A stretch of DNA of 64,000 nt from Patellaria atrata CBS 101060 (Eukaryota > Ascomycota > Dothideomycetes > Patellariales > Patellariaceae). The first letter of the stretch is position 1; every line of letters begins with the position of its first letter. The position numbers and the translations under genes are program-made. The DNA lies in contig MU006093.1 in NCBI GenBank assembly GCA_010093705.1, positions 1,048,849-1,112,848 of the forward strand, read 5' to 3'. Below the pieces are notes generated by a model that worked only from the letters and a program-made list of their open reading frames with translations, was not told where the DNA came from and did not search any database. Of this stretch, positions 44,533-56,679 are shown in pieces.

Positions 44533-47500
44533 TCAACGGTTTTGCCGAGGTCCCCTGAAATGTCGAAATTCGGGAGGGTGATATCGATCATTTCCTCCCC
44601 TGTTTTTCCGCCTCGGATAATAATTCGTCGTGTGGTTGTTCGTCTGGCTAGGTCCTTGAGGCTGAGGCGGTGTATACTGATGTTGCGCAAAAGCCGGTTG
44701 CGCTTGTGCAGGTGCATTTCCAGGGTTGAGATTTGCGGGAAGAATAGGCTGACCTCCAAACTGTCGATTGCTGTACTGAGTCGTCGCAGGATAGGGTGAG
44801 CTTGGTGGAGGTTGTGTTTGCCATGAACTAGGCGTATATGTAGGATACGGGTTTTGGGGAGGAGCCGGAGCCAAAGGTGGTGCCGGTTGGCGATGAGGAT
44901 GAGGTGCTGGTGGTGGCGGCAGCGGCGGTTGATACTGATTGATTGAAGGTCCTTGTGCGAATGCCGGAGACTGACTGAAGGCAGGTTGCTGATAGTTCGG
45001 TTGTGGGGAATAAGTAGGCTGGAACCGTGGAAACACGTACGGCTGTTGCTGTCGAGGTGGTGGGAAAGTAGTAGCTGCTGGTGAAGTTTGGTAGGGAGAT
45101 GGAGGTGGGTGAGGAGGTTGAGGTGGATGGAAATCATTATGGGGTAGTTGTGGGCGATGCCGCTCATAGTCATAAGATGTCCTCCGCTGAAAACTAGGTT
45201 CGTGGGGTATAGGACCCGAACTTGGCGTTCTGGAATGGTGCGCATGCTGTTGAGGTTCGGATATTGTCGATCTGCGGAACTGATCCCAGGCAAGACTCCG
45301 GTGGCCGAATTCATGACTCTGCGAACGAGAATGTTTACCAACTGGTGATGGAAGTGGATTTTGCGTAGTTGGAGATATTGCACTGGTACTCGTTGATGTT
45401 GGCCTGGTAGGTGCCCTCTCTTCAGACATCCTCAGCAACGGAGGTCCCATACCGGATCTCTCTTCTTCCAGCACTCGCTCAGATGGTTCGGCCAGCTGTC
45501 GTTCTCTTTGCGGTGCTGGTTTCTTCTCTGGCGAAGCTTCTCTCGAACGGAAATTGTGACGAAACTTTGAGAACATGCCTTTGTCTGGGCTAGGTTCTTT
45601 CGAACGAGAAGTCGGTCGTACGGTCTTCGTCGTCAACGTGGCCCAAAACCCACGTCCTGCGTTAGTCGACTTCGATGTATCCTCTATCCGGTTATCAAAT
45701 TGCACTTCGCGCACGATTCCTTGTATTTGTTTACAGACGTCCGCCGATTCCCCTAAATGCGTCTTTTGCTCTTCATTGCGCGTCTGGATAGGAGGTTGTG
45801 CGTTTTCCATCAATGGGGTGTTGTACACTGTAGTGGACGTAGGTGTCTCCAAGTCAACCCTGCGAGGTGTAGATTTACTTGGCGACGAGGACGAGGGATG
45901 CTTGAGGGAAGTGTCCAACGACTTTGAAGTAACCGAAGGTTCGTCGGATGTTTCAGAATCATTATTCAGAAGACTCATAATACGAGTCTGATATGGTCGC
46001 GTCAGGTTTGGCTCGGGAGGTGATGGAAGGTTGCCGTTCGTAACAACGTCAGCTTCTACTGTGAGAGTTGGAGGAGCTTCCTGTACGGGTTTGGAGATTA
46101 GTGCATCTTGCAATGTAGTGCTAACTTGTCTGACAGGCGACACAACGACATCCGCGATCCTCGGAGATGAGCTTGCAATGATTGTGTTGCCGCGAGCAGG
46201 TGTCGATTTAGTAGAACCTGTTTTCTTTCTCGAACCTGACCTCTTGGTAATTGGGGTTGCAATGACTGGCTGAGTCGTGGCCAGTAACTCTAACGCAGCG
46301 GCAGCATCTTTACTCTTTTCAACCATTTCTTCCACATGTGATCCGGCTTCTGCTAGTCGAATTAGATTCTGATCCAGAGCCCAAGCATCAGTAGCTTTCT
46401 TCCTGTCTTGAGCATCATATGTCGCAAAACTTTGAGGCTTCTGGCACATCAAATCATCGAGTTCACCATTCGTCGAATCAATGAAACTTTTGAGACATAT
46501 TTGAGTTGACAGACGCTGCTCAGTCTCATTCCATAGCCTTTCAACCTCAATAAGTTCCCTACTTCGAGAGTCATATATGCTCGAAAGCGGTTTCCTTGGC
46601 TGGGATTTCCTCGCTGCGCTCAAGAGCGGCGGGATAATGCCATACTGTCACGAAATATTAGTTTCATCTGTAATACTAATAGTAGAAACATAGCGTACCT
46701 CATCATCTGTATCATCATCTTCTTCTTGGCTATTGACTACTCGGAAAAGTTCGAGAAGCGTCTTCTTGCACTTTGAAATATACTGATCTTGTAGATTCTG
46801 TGTAATGATCTTTTCAAGTGTTAGCTATGTCCTGTTTTATAAAACGTAAGTAAATGTACCTCTGTTTCAGTCCTCTTGATGGTTTGCTCTATTTCCATCA
46901 CACTTTTCAGATTTTGGGACTTGATCTCATAGGTGTCATTCAAAGTTTTTAGTCTTTCTCTAAGACGTGCATCAAGTTCTGCTTGCACTACTTCATATTC
47001 ATCACTCCTCTTGTGGGCTTCGGGGTCATTTTCGACTTCATCAATCGTTCGCTGTGCCAGTTCTGCTAGAAGAGGTTTGAGAGCCTTTGCAACACTACGA
47101 TAGGACGTCTTGAGTTGCAATTGTCGCCGCAAGTCTGCTTCAATGCTGATGTTCGCATGCGGCGCCCTCCTTCTTCCCGGTAGCCGTTTGACCAGTTTAT
47201 TAGGTTCTTCACCCGATGGATCTACTAGATCAAGAGATGCTGATGGTCCCGGAGTGCCATGTCCCATCATAATAGGAGTTATGGGTCCCGGTGACACCTC
47301 TACAGAGTCAATGGGTGTGGCTAATTCTAACACTTTTCGTCTTCCGCGTCGCTTTGGAGCCGGTAATTCCAACCTTTCTTCGACTGCATCGATGAACGTA
47401 TTGATGCTAGTCTCAAGGCTGTTTGTACCGTTAGATTTGTCGTAGGAACCATTTGCTGCTGATCTGGACAAGCGCTTTCGTTTTCGAGGGCCTAGGGATT

Positions 47501-47975
47501 CAGTAGACTCGACCACGATTGTTCCATTTGGTTCGCTCTTAGTTGGACTGGCAACTTGAATTTCCTTCTGAACAGATGGACCATTAGGGACAGATGTGCG
47601 CCTGCTTTTAGTTGCCTTCTCAGCATCTTCGCCATCAGCATGTACTGACTTTGCACTTGCTAAGGAGCTGCGTCTGCTATTGCTGCTAGTGACCGAACTG
47701 GGTATAGATCCGGAACTTCCTGATACAGCCTTTGAAGCAGCACGGGTAGTCATATGAAGTGGCTCTGATGGCTGCAGTCTTGATGGTTTCGCCGGCGTTG
47801 TGTTGGTTGCTCGCTTAGACTTGCGCAGCTTTGTTTCCGGAGATGTGGCTGACAGGGCAGGTCAGCTTGGAAAATTGCATAAACAGTCGGAGATTATTGA
47901 GGTAAAGGACTTACATTGATGAATTGTATCTTGACTGCTATTTGAAGGTCGATTACTGTCTCTCCTTCGCCTCAT
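44533..47975 (-). CDS. Large, mostly disordered protein of unknown function, four exons, 1090 aa
   Basis: Exons are 47975-47915, 47848-46860, 46809-46699 and 46644-44533; phases agree throughout. The start MRRRRDSNRPSNSS is the ATG before a short first exon. Part 1 (about 20-250) is Ser/Lys-rich with several basic patches (GPRKRKRLSR, PKRRGRRK) that look like nuclear signals. Part 2 (about 245-480) is helical and the only folded-looking region: LRRQLQLKTSYRSVAKALKP, ELDARLRERLKTLND, then KKTLLELFRVVNS, an acidic EEDDDTDDE run, and IEVERLWNETEQRLST. Part 3 is Ser/Thr-rich. Part 4 (about 820-1090) is an extreme Pro/Gln/Tyr-rich tail ending in Arg/Asn/Gly. I do not recognise the family. The architecture suggests a nuclear chromatin- or RNA-linked protein, which is inference. 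Confidence 0.75.
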
Positions 47976-49928
47976 TTTGACAGTCTGACTTTGAATGGTT
48001 TTAGCCTTGGTCAAGCGCTGTGCATAAGAATCATGCGCATGTAGTGTACTGTACAGATACTTGACAGGGACATGATAGATCTTGAGATATATGAGAGAGA
48101 AGAAAGTGAATCGCAATAGTCCAAATATTTTAACGAGAAGGGTAGAAAAAGGAATGAAAAAGGAAAGGTGGTGTAACTAGCATCTGTTTCTGGAGGAGAC
48201 TGTGTTGGCAGGTCCTTCGTATCAACGAGTGGAAAAGAGATCCAACTCAAAACACAAGCGTAATGAAGATGACTTATCGAAATTCAAAACGGGAATATAG
48301 CATTTTCGTATGCGAAATTGAGAGAAGAACAACTGCGGTGTAATTGATGAGTTTACTTACTGACGGTTGTTTTGCTGTCACACTCCGCTCCACCCCGATA
48401 GTCTGAATGCGGGTACTTGTAGTAGAATACGACGACTCGATGTGGGTATAGAAAATCTAAGCAGTAAAAGTAGGTGAAGCCAATCCCCTAAATAATGATA
48501 ATAATTCCACCCCTTCGCGCGGCTGTTTAACAGCTCAGACGCTGTTTTGAAGACGCTGCGAAAGGATTGTGTTCTTGTTAGATTGATGTTCTCCCCCGGG
48601 AGAAGCAAAATGCTCGCGAAGAGTCTCACACTAGTGACAAGGGAAGTAACAAAGGAAGATCTGTGGTAAGAGATGTTCCGTAGAGGCCGTAACAACCACA
48701 AATGATGAAAATGTTATAGATTTTTGCTTGGATGCTTCTGTACTGTATAGGCAGAAGGTAGATGGGATAATCAACTGGTTATTCAAACAATACGTTAGAC
48801 AAAAAGGGACTGCAAAAAGATGGCGGCGAGCCTTCCAGTTACAGGGAATTGATTCGATCTCGCTGTTGGCTAGGTTTTGCCTAGCTTGTTTACGGTTAGC
48901 GTAACTCTTCCCGGTACTGCAAGTCTGCAAAGTTTGAACCACTTTGGTCCGTTTCGAGTAATCCTAACACGGCACCTATGCCTATGCCGTAAACACTTGA
49001 TCAATTCATCACTGATATATTCACCCGTCTACTGTCTACTACAGTATATTAATGTTAAAAAGAAGGAGTACAGCAATAGACTCTAATCTCTACTTTACTT
49101 TCTGCATCTCTGCAGCGACCATTCACTACCGCCCCTTACTTTGGGCTTTCAACAATACGAGTACATCACCTTGCAGTTCCAAGCATTGTAAACTCAAGCA
49201 TCACTTAGCAGATCTGCACTGGAGCATAAAATTTCGTGTATGGCACAGAGTTTTCATGGTGTTCTGCTCGACGAGTTGCAAATGTCAGCTTGCGTACTTG
49301 CCTTATACTTGCACAAAATCATGCAGCTCATACCCAGTTGAGGTATACAGAGCCTTACTTCGAATAGATATTACTACAAGATCATCTTCATGCTGATTAA
49401 TCTTATAAAATAGTCAGCATTTGTAGCGTCACCCACCAGACAATCACAGATATGGCTCCATATTCATACTATGATTAGTCAAAATAACCAGCCGTACAGT
49501 ACAGCACAGAAGATGAGAAGACAGCCTCTTCAGATCGACTATTCGCGATATAGGCTTCCAGATATACTAAATAGAAGGGAATAGAGGCAGCAATATCTTT
49601 ATTAGAACAATCGTATTGAGTCATTTAGTAATGTTTCTGCTTATTGAATTTAATAAGGCCTAAGGTAACAAGCCCTTCAACAAACTTCAAATTTGTCCTA
49701 GATACCATGATAAGATACCATCGAACGCCTTACTCGTCTTAGTACACAGCCCGTGAAGGCCATTCAATCAAACGCCGCTTTTCTTTCCCAGTAAACCTTC
49801 AGACAACCGCCATAACGCATACAACACGTCCACCTAGAAATTATAACGCTACGTGCATAACTCGTAAATATGCTGACCAGTGCTGGTAAACAAAATATCA
49901 AATAGGACCTTTCAATCATTGTAGTGCC
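47976..49928. other. 1.95-kb upstream region of the 1,090-aa gene
   Basis: It contains the promoter and probably a spliced 5' leader of the 1,090-aa gene: a strong GTAAGTAA donor lies at 48353-48360 (minus) and an acceptor-like CCAAG follows near 48000. The part from 48,700 to 49,900 is AT-rich and has no supportable gene; it should end in the 3' UTR of the next gene. Confidence 0.4.
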
Positions 49929-51344
49929 TCATCGCTCTGCGTCGGACTGTAGGCTCAGTTTTCGTTTCCCGTACCCCGCTAAACTTGATCGTGGAGAAGC
50001 GGAGAGGATAAAATCAGGAATCGGTGGTGTCATCTCCCGGCTTGGGGGAGATGGATCCCGTGAGGTTGCTCGAGATCTTGATAATGGTGTGTCATGTAGA
50101 TCTTGAAGGCTTTGAGAAGAGATAAGAGGGCTGCGGGTAGTGGTGTGACTATCTGATCGCATGCGACCCCGCTGCCCGGGTGCGGAAAGTATGGTTTGGC
50201 CACCCAATGGCGCCGCGACGACAACGGTTCCTGGTGTTGTTGCTGGAGGTGGTGTAGGACTGTCTGTCCTGAATAATGGATGAATGTGAGATTCATCAGT
50301 AATGGGGCTAGTGGGTCGCGACGAGGTAGATGGAACATTTGTAGAACGAAGTGAACGAGGTGGAGACTTTATCGACGGTGGTGTTTTAAGTTCAGTCCTT
50401 GGTCCATTACATGCTTCCTCTAATGCTCTAGCTGGTGAAACCGGACGGCTACCAGGTATCGTCTCTAACGCAGTTCCGCGTGACGGTGCTGCACTCAGCA
50501 CGGCGTCTCGAGCTTGGGGGTCGACACTTGATGTATCCCACGCATCGAAAGCATCTGTTTGAGGATCCGTATGTGTAGAATGAACATCGGAAGATGCCCG
50601 TCTGGAGTCCCGAGTGGTTGATGAATGACTTGAAACAAGCTTGCTTCTAGAGGTTATTGGCCTAACAGCTTGTTGTAGAGACGATCGCCAAGATTGGAGG
50701 GAGATAGATGAAATACTCGAGCGGGCTGGCGAAGGGAGGGTCAACTCTTGTTGTACAAATGGTGGAGAGAAAGCTCTTAGGGAGGTAGGAGAAGTCGGTT
50801 CTCGAACTTCTGGAAGCGCGGCGCGCTGATATTCCTGCGAAGGGACCGGATAACGCGAGATTATTGACAGTGGACTTTCTCGTATGGCGATCGAATAGAA
50901 CGCTACTTGGAAAATTACAGACAAACTCCAAAGGGAAAGTTCCACTCCGAGCAGTACTCTGCTCGCCCCGGGCATGGATCTGCGCAGGTTCTCATAATTC
51001 GTCTTTACGAGCAGGATAGTAGCCAACGTCAACCCGGCACCGACTAAACTAGGAAGGGTGCAAGCAGCTGTCAGTCCATATCTTTGCAGACTCGTCCTTA
51101 AGCGGAAGTTATCCCACTTCCATGTGTACTGGACAAGGTAAACGCTGAGACAGACCAGCCCGAACAGCTCCGAACAAGCAGCGCCAATGCTCAGACGGGA
51201 GAAGAATGCTTGAGCAACGACGAGGCGAACGGCATCAAGAATCGCCAGCACAGTAACGGCCGCGGTGAAGCAAAAAGCAACAACACCTAATACGGCAGCT
51301 ACCGGTTTAGTTGAGTTGAGCCGTACCTTTTCCGAGAAACTCAT
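49929..51344 (-). CDS. Four-TM membrane protein with long disordered tail, 471 aa
   Basis: Single-exon coding region starting at the ATG at 51344 (MSFSEKVRLNSTK); codons open further upstream lack an ATG and follow an acceptor-like CAG, so a 5' UTR intron is possible. Four hydrophobic segments lie within the first 170 residues: around VAAVLGVVAFCFTAAVTVLAI, SIGAACSELFGLVCLSVYLV, TLPSLVGAGLTLATILLV and RVLLGVELSLWSLSVIFQVAF. The remaining 290 residues are Ser/Pro/Thr-rich, with many possible phosphosites (SPTSLRAFSPP, RPTSPITDES), and probably cytosolic. The layout resembles fungal four-helix membrane proteins of the plasma membrane. The function is unknown. Confidence 0.72.
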   Translation of the reverse strand: MSFSEKVRLNSTKPVAAVLGVVAFCFTAAVTVLAILDAVRLVVAQAFFSRLSIGAACSELFGLVCLSVYLVQYTWKWDNFRLRTSLQRYGLTAACTLPSLVGAGLTLATILLVKTNYENLRRSMPGASRVLLGVELSLWSLSVIFQVAFYSIAIRESPLSIISRYPVPSQEYQRAALPEVREPTSPTSLRAFSPPFVQQELTLPSPARSSISSISLQSWRSSLQQAVRPITSRSKLVSSHSSTTRDSRRASSDVHSTHTDPQTDAFDAWDTSSVDPQARDAVLSAAPSRGTALETIPGSRPVSPARALEEACNGPRTELKTPPSIKSPPRSLRSTNVPSTSSRPTSPITDESHIHPLFRTDSPTPPPATTPGTVVVAAPLGGQTILSAPGQRGRMRSDSHTTTRSPLISSQSLQDLHDTPLSRSRATSRDPSPPSREMTPPIPDFILSASPRSSLAGYGKRKLSLQSDAER

Positions 51345-53753
51345 TTTCCTGCCGTAGCGCTCCTCTGTTCCGATCTTCCAATTGCTCAACCTGAACGGGG
51401 ACTATATTTCAAGCAATGATGGTCGGATCGATAGTGAATCATGCGGTGTGTAAGAGAGCAACAGAGTTGATAGTGGTGTACAGGACGTTTGACAGATGTC
51501 AAAGAGATGGGACAGTTAGCAATTGAATATGAATTTGTTGAGTGGTGGTAGTGGTAGGGATTGACAAGTTATTAATAGCCAAGGTGAAGAGATGAAGTCA
51601 TTAACGAGAGTAGCTGGAGCCGTAAAGAAACTTTCTGATAGTCTGGTAAGTGCTCAAAAGAAGTTATAATCAATCATAACCGATAGGAGTGCATGTGTGG
51701 GAATGATGATTTTTGTCGCGTGAGAGCATAGGAGAGATCGATTTCCATGGAGGTCAACAATGGTCGCGACGTGACAAGTTCAAGGAGGGGTTAGAGAAGG
51801 TACAAAGCCGGGATGTTCGAGATTTGAACGCGTCAAGAAAGTAGCGTAGCGATTGCTATGAGGGCTGAGGCTATATATCTGCTAGAGTGGGAAGTGAGGT
51901 AACGGGAGTTACACGCAGTCTTGGGTCTTAAAATCGGTTCGCGAGATGCAGTAGCATGTAGCCCAAGCAGGGTAGTTTGGTCTGGTGTGATTTGAGGGAA
52001 CTTATCGTGTCAAATTATAAGTTTCCCTCAGTATGTTTGCGTTTCCTTGGTAGTTAGTGGTGGTGGTGGTGGTGGTGTAAACGAGTGAAGGAAGATGGAA
52101 CCGGAATTCCTATCTAAGGAGAGGAAGTTTTCAGAAGGAAAAGATGGGAGAAAAGTGAGAGTTCAGTAACACGACGCGGTGGATCAAGATGTAATACTTT
52201 TTTCTTCTTGAATATTTTTAGAGTAATACTGCCTTTGTTGTGGGCAGGCATTCGTACCTTAGACGCGCAAATGGGGTACCGCGATCTACAAGGATGTTCG
52301 CAGCTGCTTGCCTGCTGCAAATCCCGTAATCCCAGGTCGTGTCTTGCATCCTCTTTCTCCAGATAAGGTAAAAATGAAAGTAACCCTAAGGCCAATAATC
52401 CAAATAATCATTTCGATATCGCGAATGACCATCCGGACACTGACGCCAGGGTTACCACCGAGTGCGATGGTCTCAGTTCAGTTACGTGAAAGCATGGCAA
52501 GCAGGTGGGGAGTAATGATTTTGTGTTGCTGATGTTTCTTTCTAGAACGCCCAGGGTTACAAGCTACTCCGTACAATAGTAGAACCACAAAAACTGGGGT
52601 GAGAAACCGGAGATTGTTCGCGTGTCAAAACAGCGACGGCATCCAATTACCAGGGAAAAGCGGGATCCTCTCGAGGTCACCAGTAACCGGGAGACCGTAG
52701 ACAGGCGTGACAGGTCAGAAAAGTGCCTGAGATCAAAGAGCCGGTTTGCCCGGAGCCGATGCCAATTGGTTTTTGATCTTGTTATTGAAAGAGGGACAAT
52801 TCCGAAATAACGGTTGCTTAGTCGCAGTAGACGCTTGTCTGCTGGTTGGAAGGACGGTTAGGACGCGATACCGCCGAACCGTTTCTCTGTCATTTTGATA
52901 GGTTCTAGGTAAAGATCATTATTTGCCTCGCATGCAGAATGTACCGTATCATCTCAGCTCTGGCTCAGCCTACTCATCAGGCGAAGAAGGGCTTCAGGGT
53001 TCTGGATGGTGTCAATCTATGTTAATAGCCATAAGTTAGAGTCCGAAAGGCTGGGCGTCAGGTCCAGCTTGCACAACATCGGAATGACTTCGTGATACAA
53101 ATACTTTCGATTTACCATTTGTGAAATACGAAAAAGAACAAGGAAGGCGAGGACAAAAAGAAGCTAGAAAATGATATGGGGAGGAGTACGAAGTATAAGC
53201 CATGCAGATGCTCGTAGTACAGAGGAGTGAGTGCCGAGTTGTGTGGAGAGTTCAAGGTTTCAGATCTGTGTATGCAGAAAAAAGTAAGTTTGGAAATCCA
53301 ACAAACAGAAACAAATGACACAAACACAAACTTCGAGATTTTGGGGAAGGTCCCTCGCCAGTCGTCACTGCCATCGCTGCGGGCAAATACGCCACTTGGG
53401 ATTTGCTGCCTACCTCATTGCTGTTGTCATCACCCTAGTGAGAGACTTCAGGTGCTCAAAAACACCTATTAACTGCATCGTGCACCTTTCCTCACGCAAT
53501 TATCATACTTCACCACCTCAGAGGTGTTACATTGACCAGTAGCGACGTTGCTGCATCGCATCCCTATAACTCAAATTAAGGGAGCTTTCCTCTCTCAGGC
53601 TTGCCCCCACCAATTTCCCGCAGTTCTCACTATCAACACCGACGACCGGTTCCAACACCCGCTTTTGACAACTACTACCAGATTTCGCTCTGATCACTCT
53701 CAGTCTGGGAGATAGATTTCTTCCATCACATATAACCCGTTCCATCGCCCAAG
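51345..53753. other. 2.4-kb divergent intergenic region
   Basis: It lies between the four-TM protein gene (-) and RAD23 (+). It holds both promoters and a GGT microsatellite. Short frames at 52300-52800 and 53100-53550 look like chance. No gene is supported. Confidence 0.45.
52056..52077. repeat. GGT microsatellite
   Basis: About seven consecutive GTG/GGT triplets in the upstream region of the four-TM protein gene. Confidence 0.9.
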
Positions 53754-55151
53754 ATGAAGATCACTTTCAAAGATCTCAAGCAGCAGAAGTTCGTCATCGA
53801 AGCGGAGCCTTCTGAGCTCGTATGTTCACCTCGTGGCCGCCCATTCACCTCACATGGGAGTTACTTTACTGACTGGAACATGTAGATTTCAGATGTCAAG
53901 GCCAGGATCTCCGCAGAAAAGGGCTGGGAACCATCTTTACAGAAGTTGATTTATTCAGGTAATACAGGTGTCCTCGTCCATCCCTCAAGAGCTCACAGGT
54001 GTTCTCTCACCTAGGCAAAATTCTTCAAGATGGCAACACAGTAGAGTCTTACGGAATCGAGGAGAAAGGCTTCATCGTCTGTATGATCTCAAAGGTGTGC
54101 CTCATCCTCATTTCCTCGCATACACGCGCTTACTCTCTCTAGCCCAAAGCAGCTCTTGCAGCATCCTCGAGCAAAGCATCCCCCTCCACGCCCACTCCTC
54201 AACGTGTATCTACTCCGTCTGCGCCAACTGCCCCCGCTCCTGCGGCAGTTAGTTCAAATTCAGCACCACCGGCAACTCCGTCTCCCGCGCCAGCTGCTAC
54301 CACGTCAACGGAATCTTCCAGCTTCAACGACCCTTCAGCGCTCACGATTGGTCCCCAGCGCGATGCAGCAGTTGCAAATATGGAAGCTATGGGATTTCCA
54401 AGAGCAGAGATTGATCGAGCCATGCATGCCGCATTCAACAACCCAGACCGAGCAGTTGAATATCTGCTAAACGGCATTCCTGAAAACGCTCGACGCGAGG
54501 AGCGACGACAAGAAGCTCCGCCTACAGCTCCAGCTGGTTCAGCTCGTTCTCCGCCTCCTACCACCGGAGCTGCTCCGACCGCAACCACAGGAGGTGATGA
54601 ACCCGTGAATCTCTTTGAAGCAGCGGCACAGGCTGGCCAAGGTAACCGTGGAGGTGCAGGATTGGGGGCTCGAGGTGCTGGCGCCCGTTCAAGTGGAATG
54701 GAAACTGGAGGTCTCTCCGCCTCGAGCCTTGATTTTCTCAGGAACAATCCCCAGTTCCAGCAACTTCGACAAGTTGTGCAGCAACAACCTCAAATGCTTG
54801 AGCCAATCCTCCAGCAAGTGGGCGCTGGGAACCCACAATTAGCACAATTGATTGCGCAAAACCCAGAACAGTTCCTTCAATTGCTTTCCGAGGATGCTGA
54901 TGAGGATGCGCCTTTGCCACCAGGCGCACAAGCAATAAGTGTTACCGAAGAGGAGCGAGAAGCAATTGAAAGGGTAAGTTACAGCATACTCCGAGCAGTA
55001 GTACATTAGATGTCAAGGTACTAATATAACTTAGCTCTGCCGCCTCGGCTTCGAGAGAGACCTCGTCATTCAAGCATACTTCGCCTGCGATAAGAACGAG
55101 GAGCTTGCAGCAAACTTCTTATTCGATCAACCGGAGGACGACGATCAGTAA
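53754..55151 (+). CDS. RAD23: UV excision repair protein Rad23, five exons, 388 aa
   Basis: Exons are 53754-53819, 53886-53958, 54015-54094, 54143-54973 and 55035-55151, all in phase. Rad23 carries ubiquitylated proteins to the proteasome and stabilises the Rad4/XPC damage sensor in nucleotide excision repair. Domains: ubiquitin-like (1-75; [13 protein letters not shown], then SDVKARI, LIYSGKILQDG), UBA1 (about 145-187; [29 protein letters not shown]), XPC-binding (about 260-315; [18 protein letters not shown]), and UBA2 (about 340-385; [17 protein letters not shown]). The Ala/Pro/Ser linkers are normal. The three first introns interrupt the ubiquitin-like domain. Length is as in other fungi. 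Confidence 0.95.
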
Positions 55152-56679
55152 CTTCAAGCTTTCTAAGTTCTCTTTCGATTTACGGTCGGCGAATGGTCCC
55201 TTCCAATGGAAACTCCCTTCTTACACTTCCCCCTAAATGTGTAGTGTTCCTCGCTCTAATTTGCTACGTGCCTACCCCTTTCTTCTTCTTCTCACTCGGT
55301 CATGATACTCTTTCCAACTTACTATGGCGACGAGTCGAACGAATGATTCGGTATGGAGGGTAGATAACAGGCGTGCTGATTTGAAGGTAAACTAGATGCC
55401 TGCAGATAGCTGGTGAAGTAAAACTATTCGAATTGGACTTTCAACATGACCAAAAGCTAAAGAACTGCTCGGTACTTCAAGTGCTTTGGAATGTGAAATG
55501 CCCTCGATATCTTTCAGTGACTTTTGTATCTTCTGCTGGCGCGCGCACCCCTTTTCTTCTATCGATTCTCGTGAAGAGTAGCTCTGCGCACAGTGACAGA
55601 CGTAAAGTATACTATTCGAAACTGAAATCGCCTGTTCTTGCCTATCATTGCGAAACCGGTCTCTTATCCATTCTACACCTAAGTATCTGATTATGCGGAT
55701 TTTACCCCTTTTCTCCCCTTTACCGTCTACCGTATCCGCTCTTTTTCTTTTAAGACCCTTAGTAAAACGGGAACTACCTTATCTACCTACACTACCATTG
55801 TTTTCTAGAGTGGCTGGACAAATGGCTGTGGTAGGTGTGGTGCAGTACGTCCCTTATAAATCAGCTAGTAGTAAATGGATATTGTGGATTCGGTAAGTAT
55901 CAATTACGAGAGAGGTATATACTGTACCATTATTCCTCGACGCCGGACATACATAATGTTTCCTCGTCGTGCGAAATGATGGGCATAGATTCTACTAACC
56001 TTGTCTATAGTGGTATTGGTAGTCTAAGATAACCTTGCGCGTAAAGATACTTTAGACTCCTTCTTTGCCTAACATCCATAGGAGGTTTGGGATAGATTCT
56101 GGAGTACTTACTTTCTAGGTAGGGCGCTTAGTTTATGGAGTGCTTAGTTCATAGATTGCTTACTTTATGGAGTTATTACCTTATAGAGTGCTTAGCTTAC
56201 AGTGTGCTTAACTTATGGATTATTTAGTTTATAGAGTGTTTGGCTTATAGAGTGCTTAATTTCTGTACTTTCTAGGTTTAATATATAAATACTAAGAATA
56301 CGTCTTTAACGGCTAGTACACTGGTGTTAAGATAGCTAATGAAAGTGTGACCTAGTGCTTTGAGCATTCTCGAGTTTTGAGGTTTTGAAAGGGTTCGAGA
56401 TGAATAAATAACATACAGACTTAAAATATGGAGAAATAGGATTTGTACGGTCCACAATCGGAACAAGACTTATCACCTTTCTGGCCCCCCGGCAGCGATT
56501 CGATATTTCAAGCCAAGAATGAGAGCAGCACGTTTTACGTTCCTTAAACAAGTCTCTACGCTTAAGTGTCCGAAAACTAATAGAATATTCCTTCGCCATG
56601 GTTGCATTGCGTATGTTGGTATCCTATTCTATTGCGCGCCGAACTCTCTGTTTGTAACCGATCCCCTATCCCTTATCCC
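55152..56679. other. Convergent intergenic region with minisatellite
   Basis: It lies between the 3' ends of RAD23 (+) and FAR11 (-), so it contains both 3' UTRs and, in the middle, the 16-bp array reported separately. 1.5 kb is long for a convergent spacer here. No gene is supported. Confidence 0.5.
56126..56266. repeat. 16-bp minisatellite, about 8.8 units
   Basis: Successive units of exactly 16 bases start at 56126, 56142, 56158, 56174, 56190, 56206, 56222 and 56238, with a partial unit from 56254. The consensus is GCTTAGTTTATAGAGT with scattered substitutions and no visible indels. The array is AT-rich and lies in the spacer between two convergent genes. Confidence 0.9.

Noticed and set aside
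44508-45383. 291-codon His/Leu-rich frame overlapping the 1,090-aa gene
   Set aside because: It is a shifted-frame shadow of the Pro/Gln-rich tail; the repetitive codons keep several frames open.
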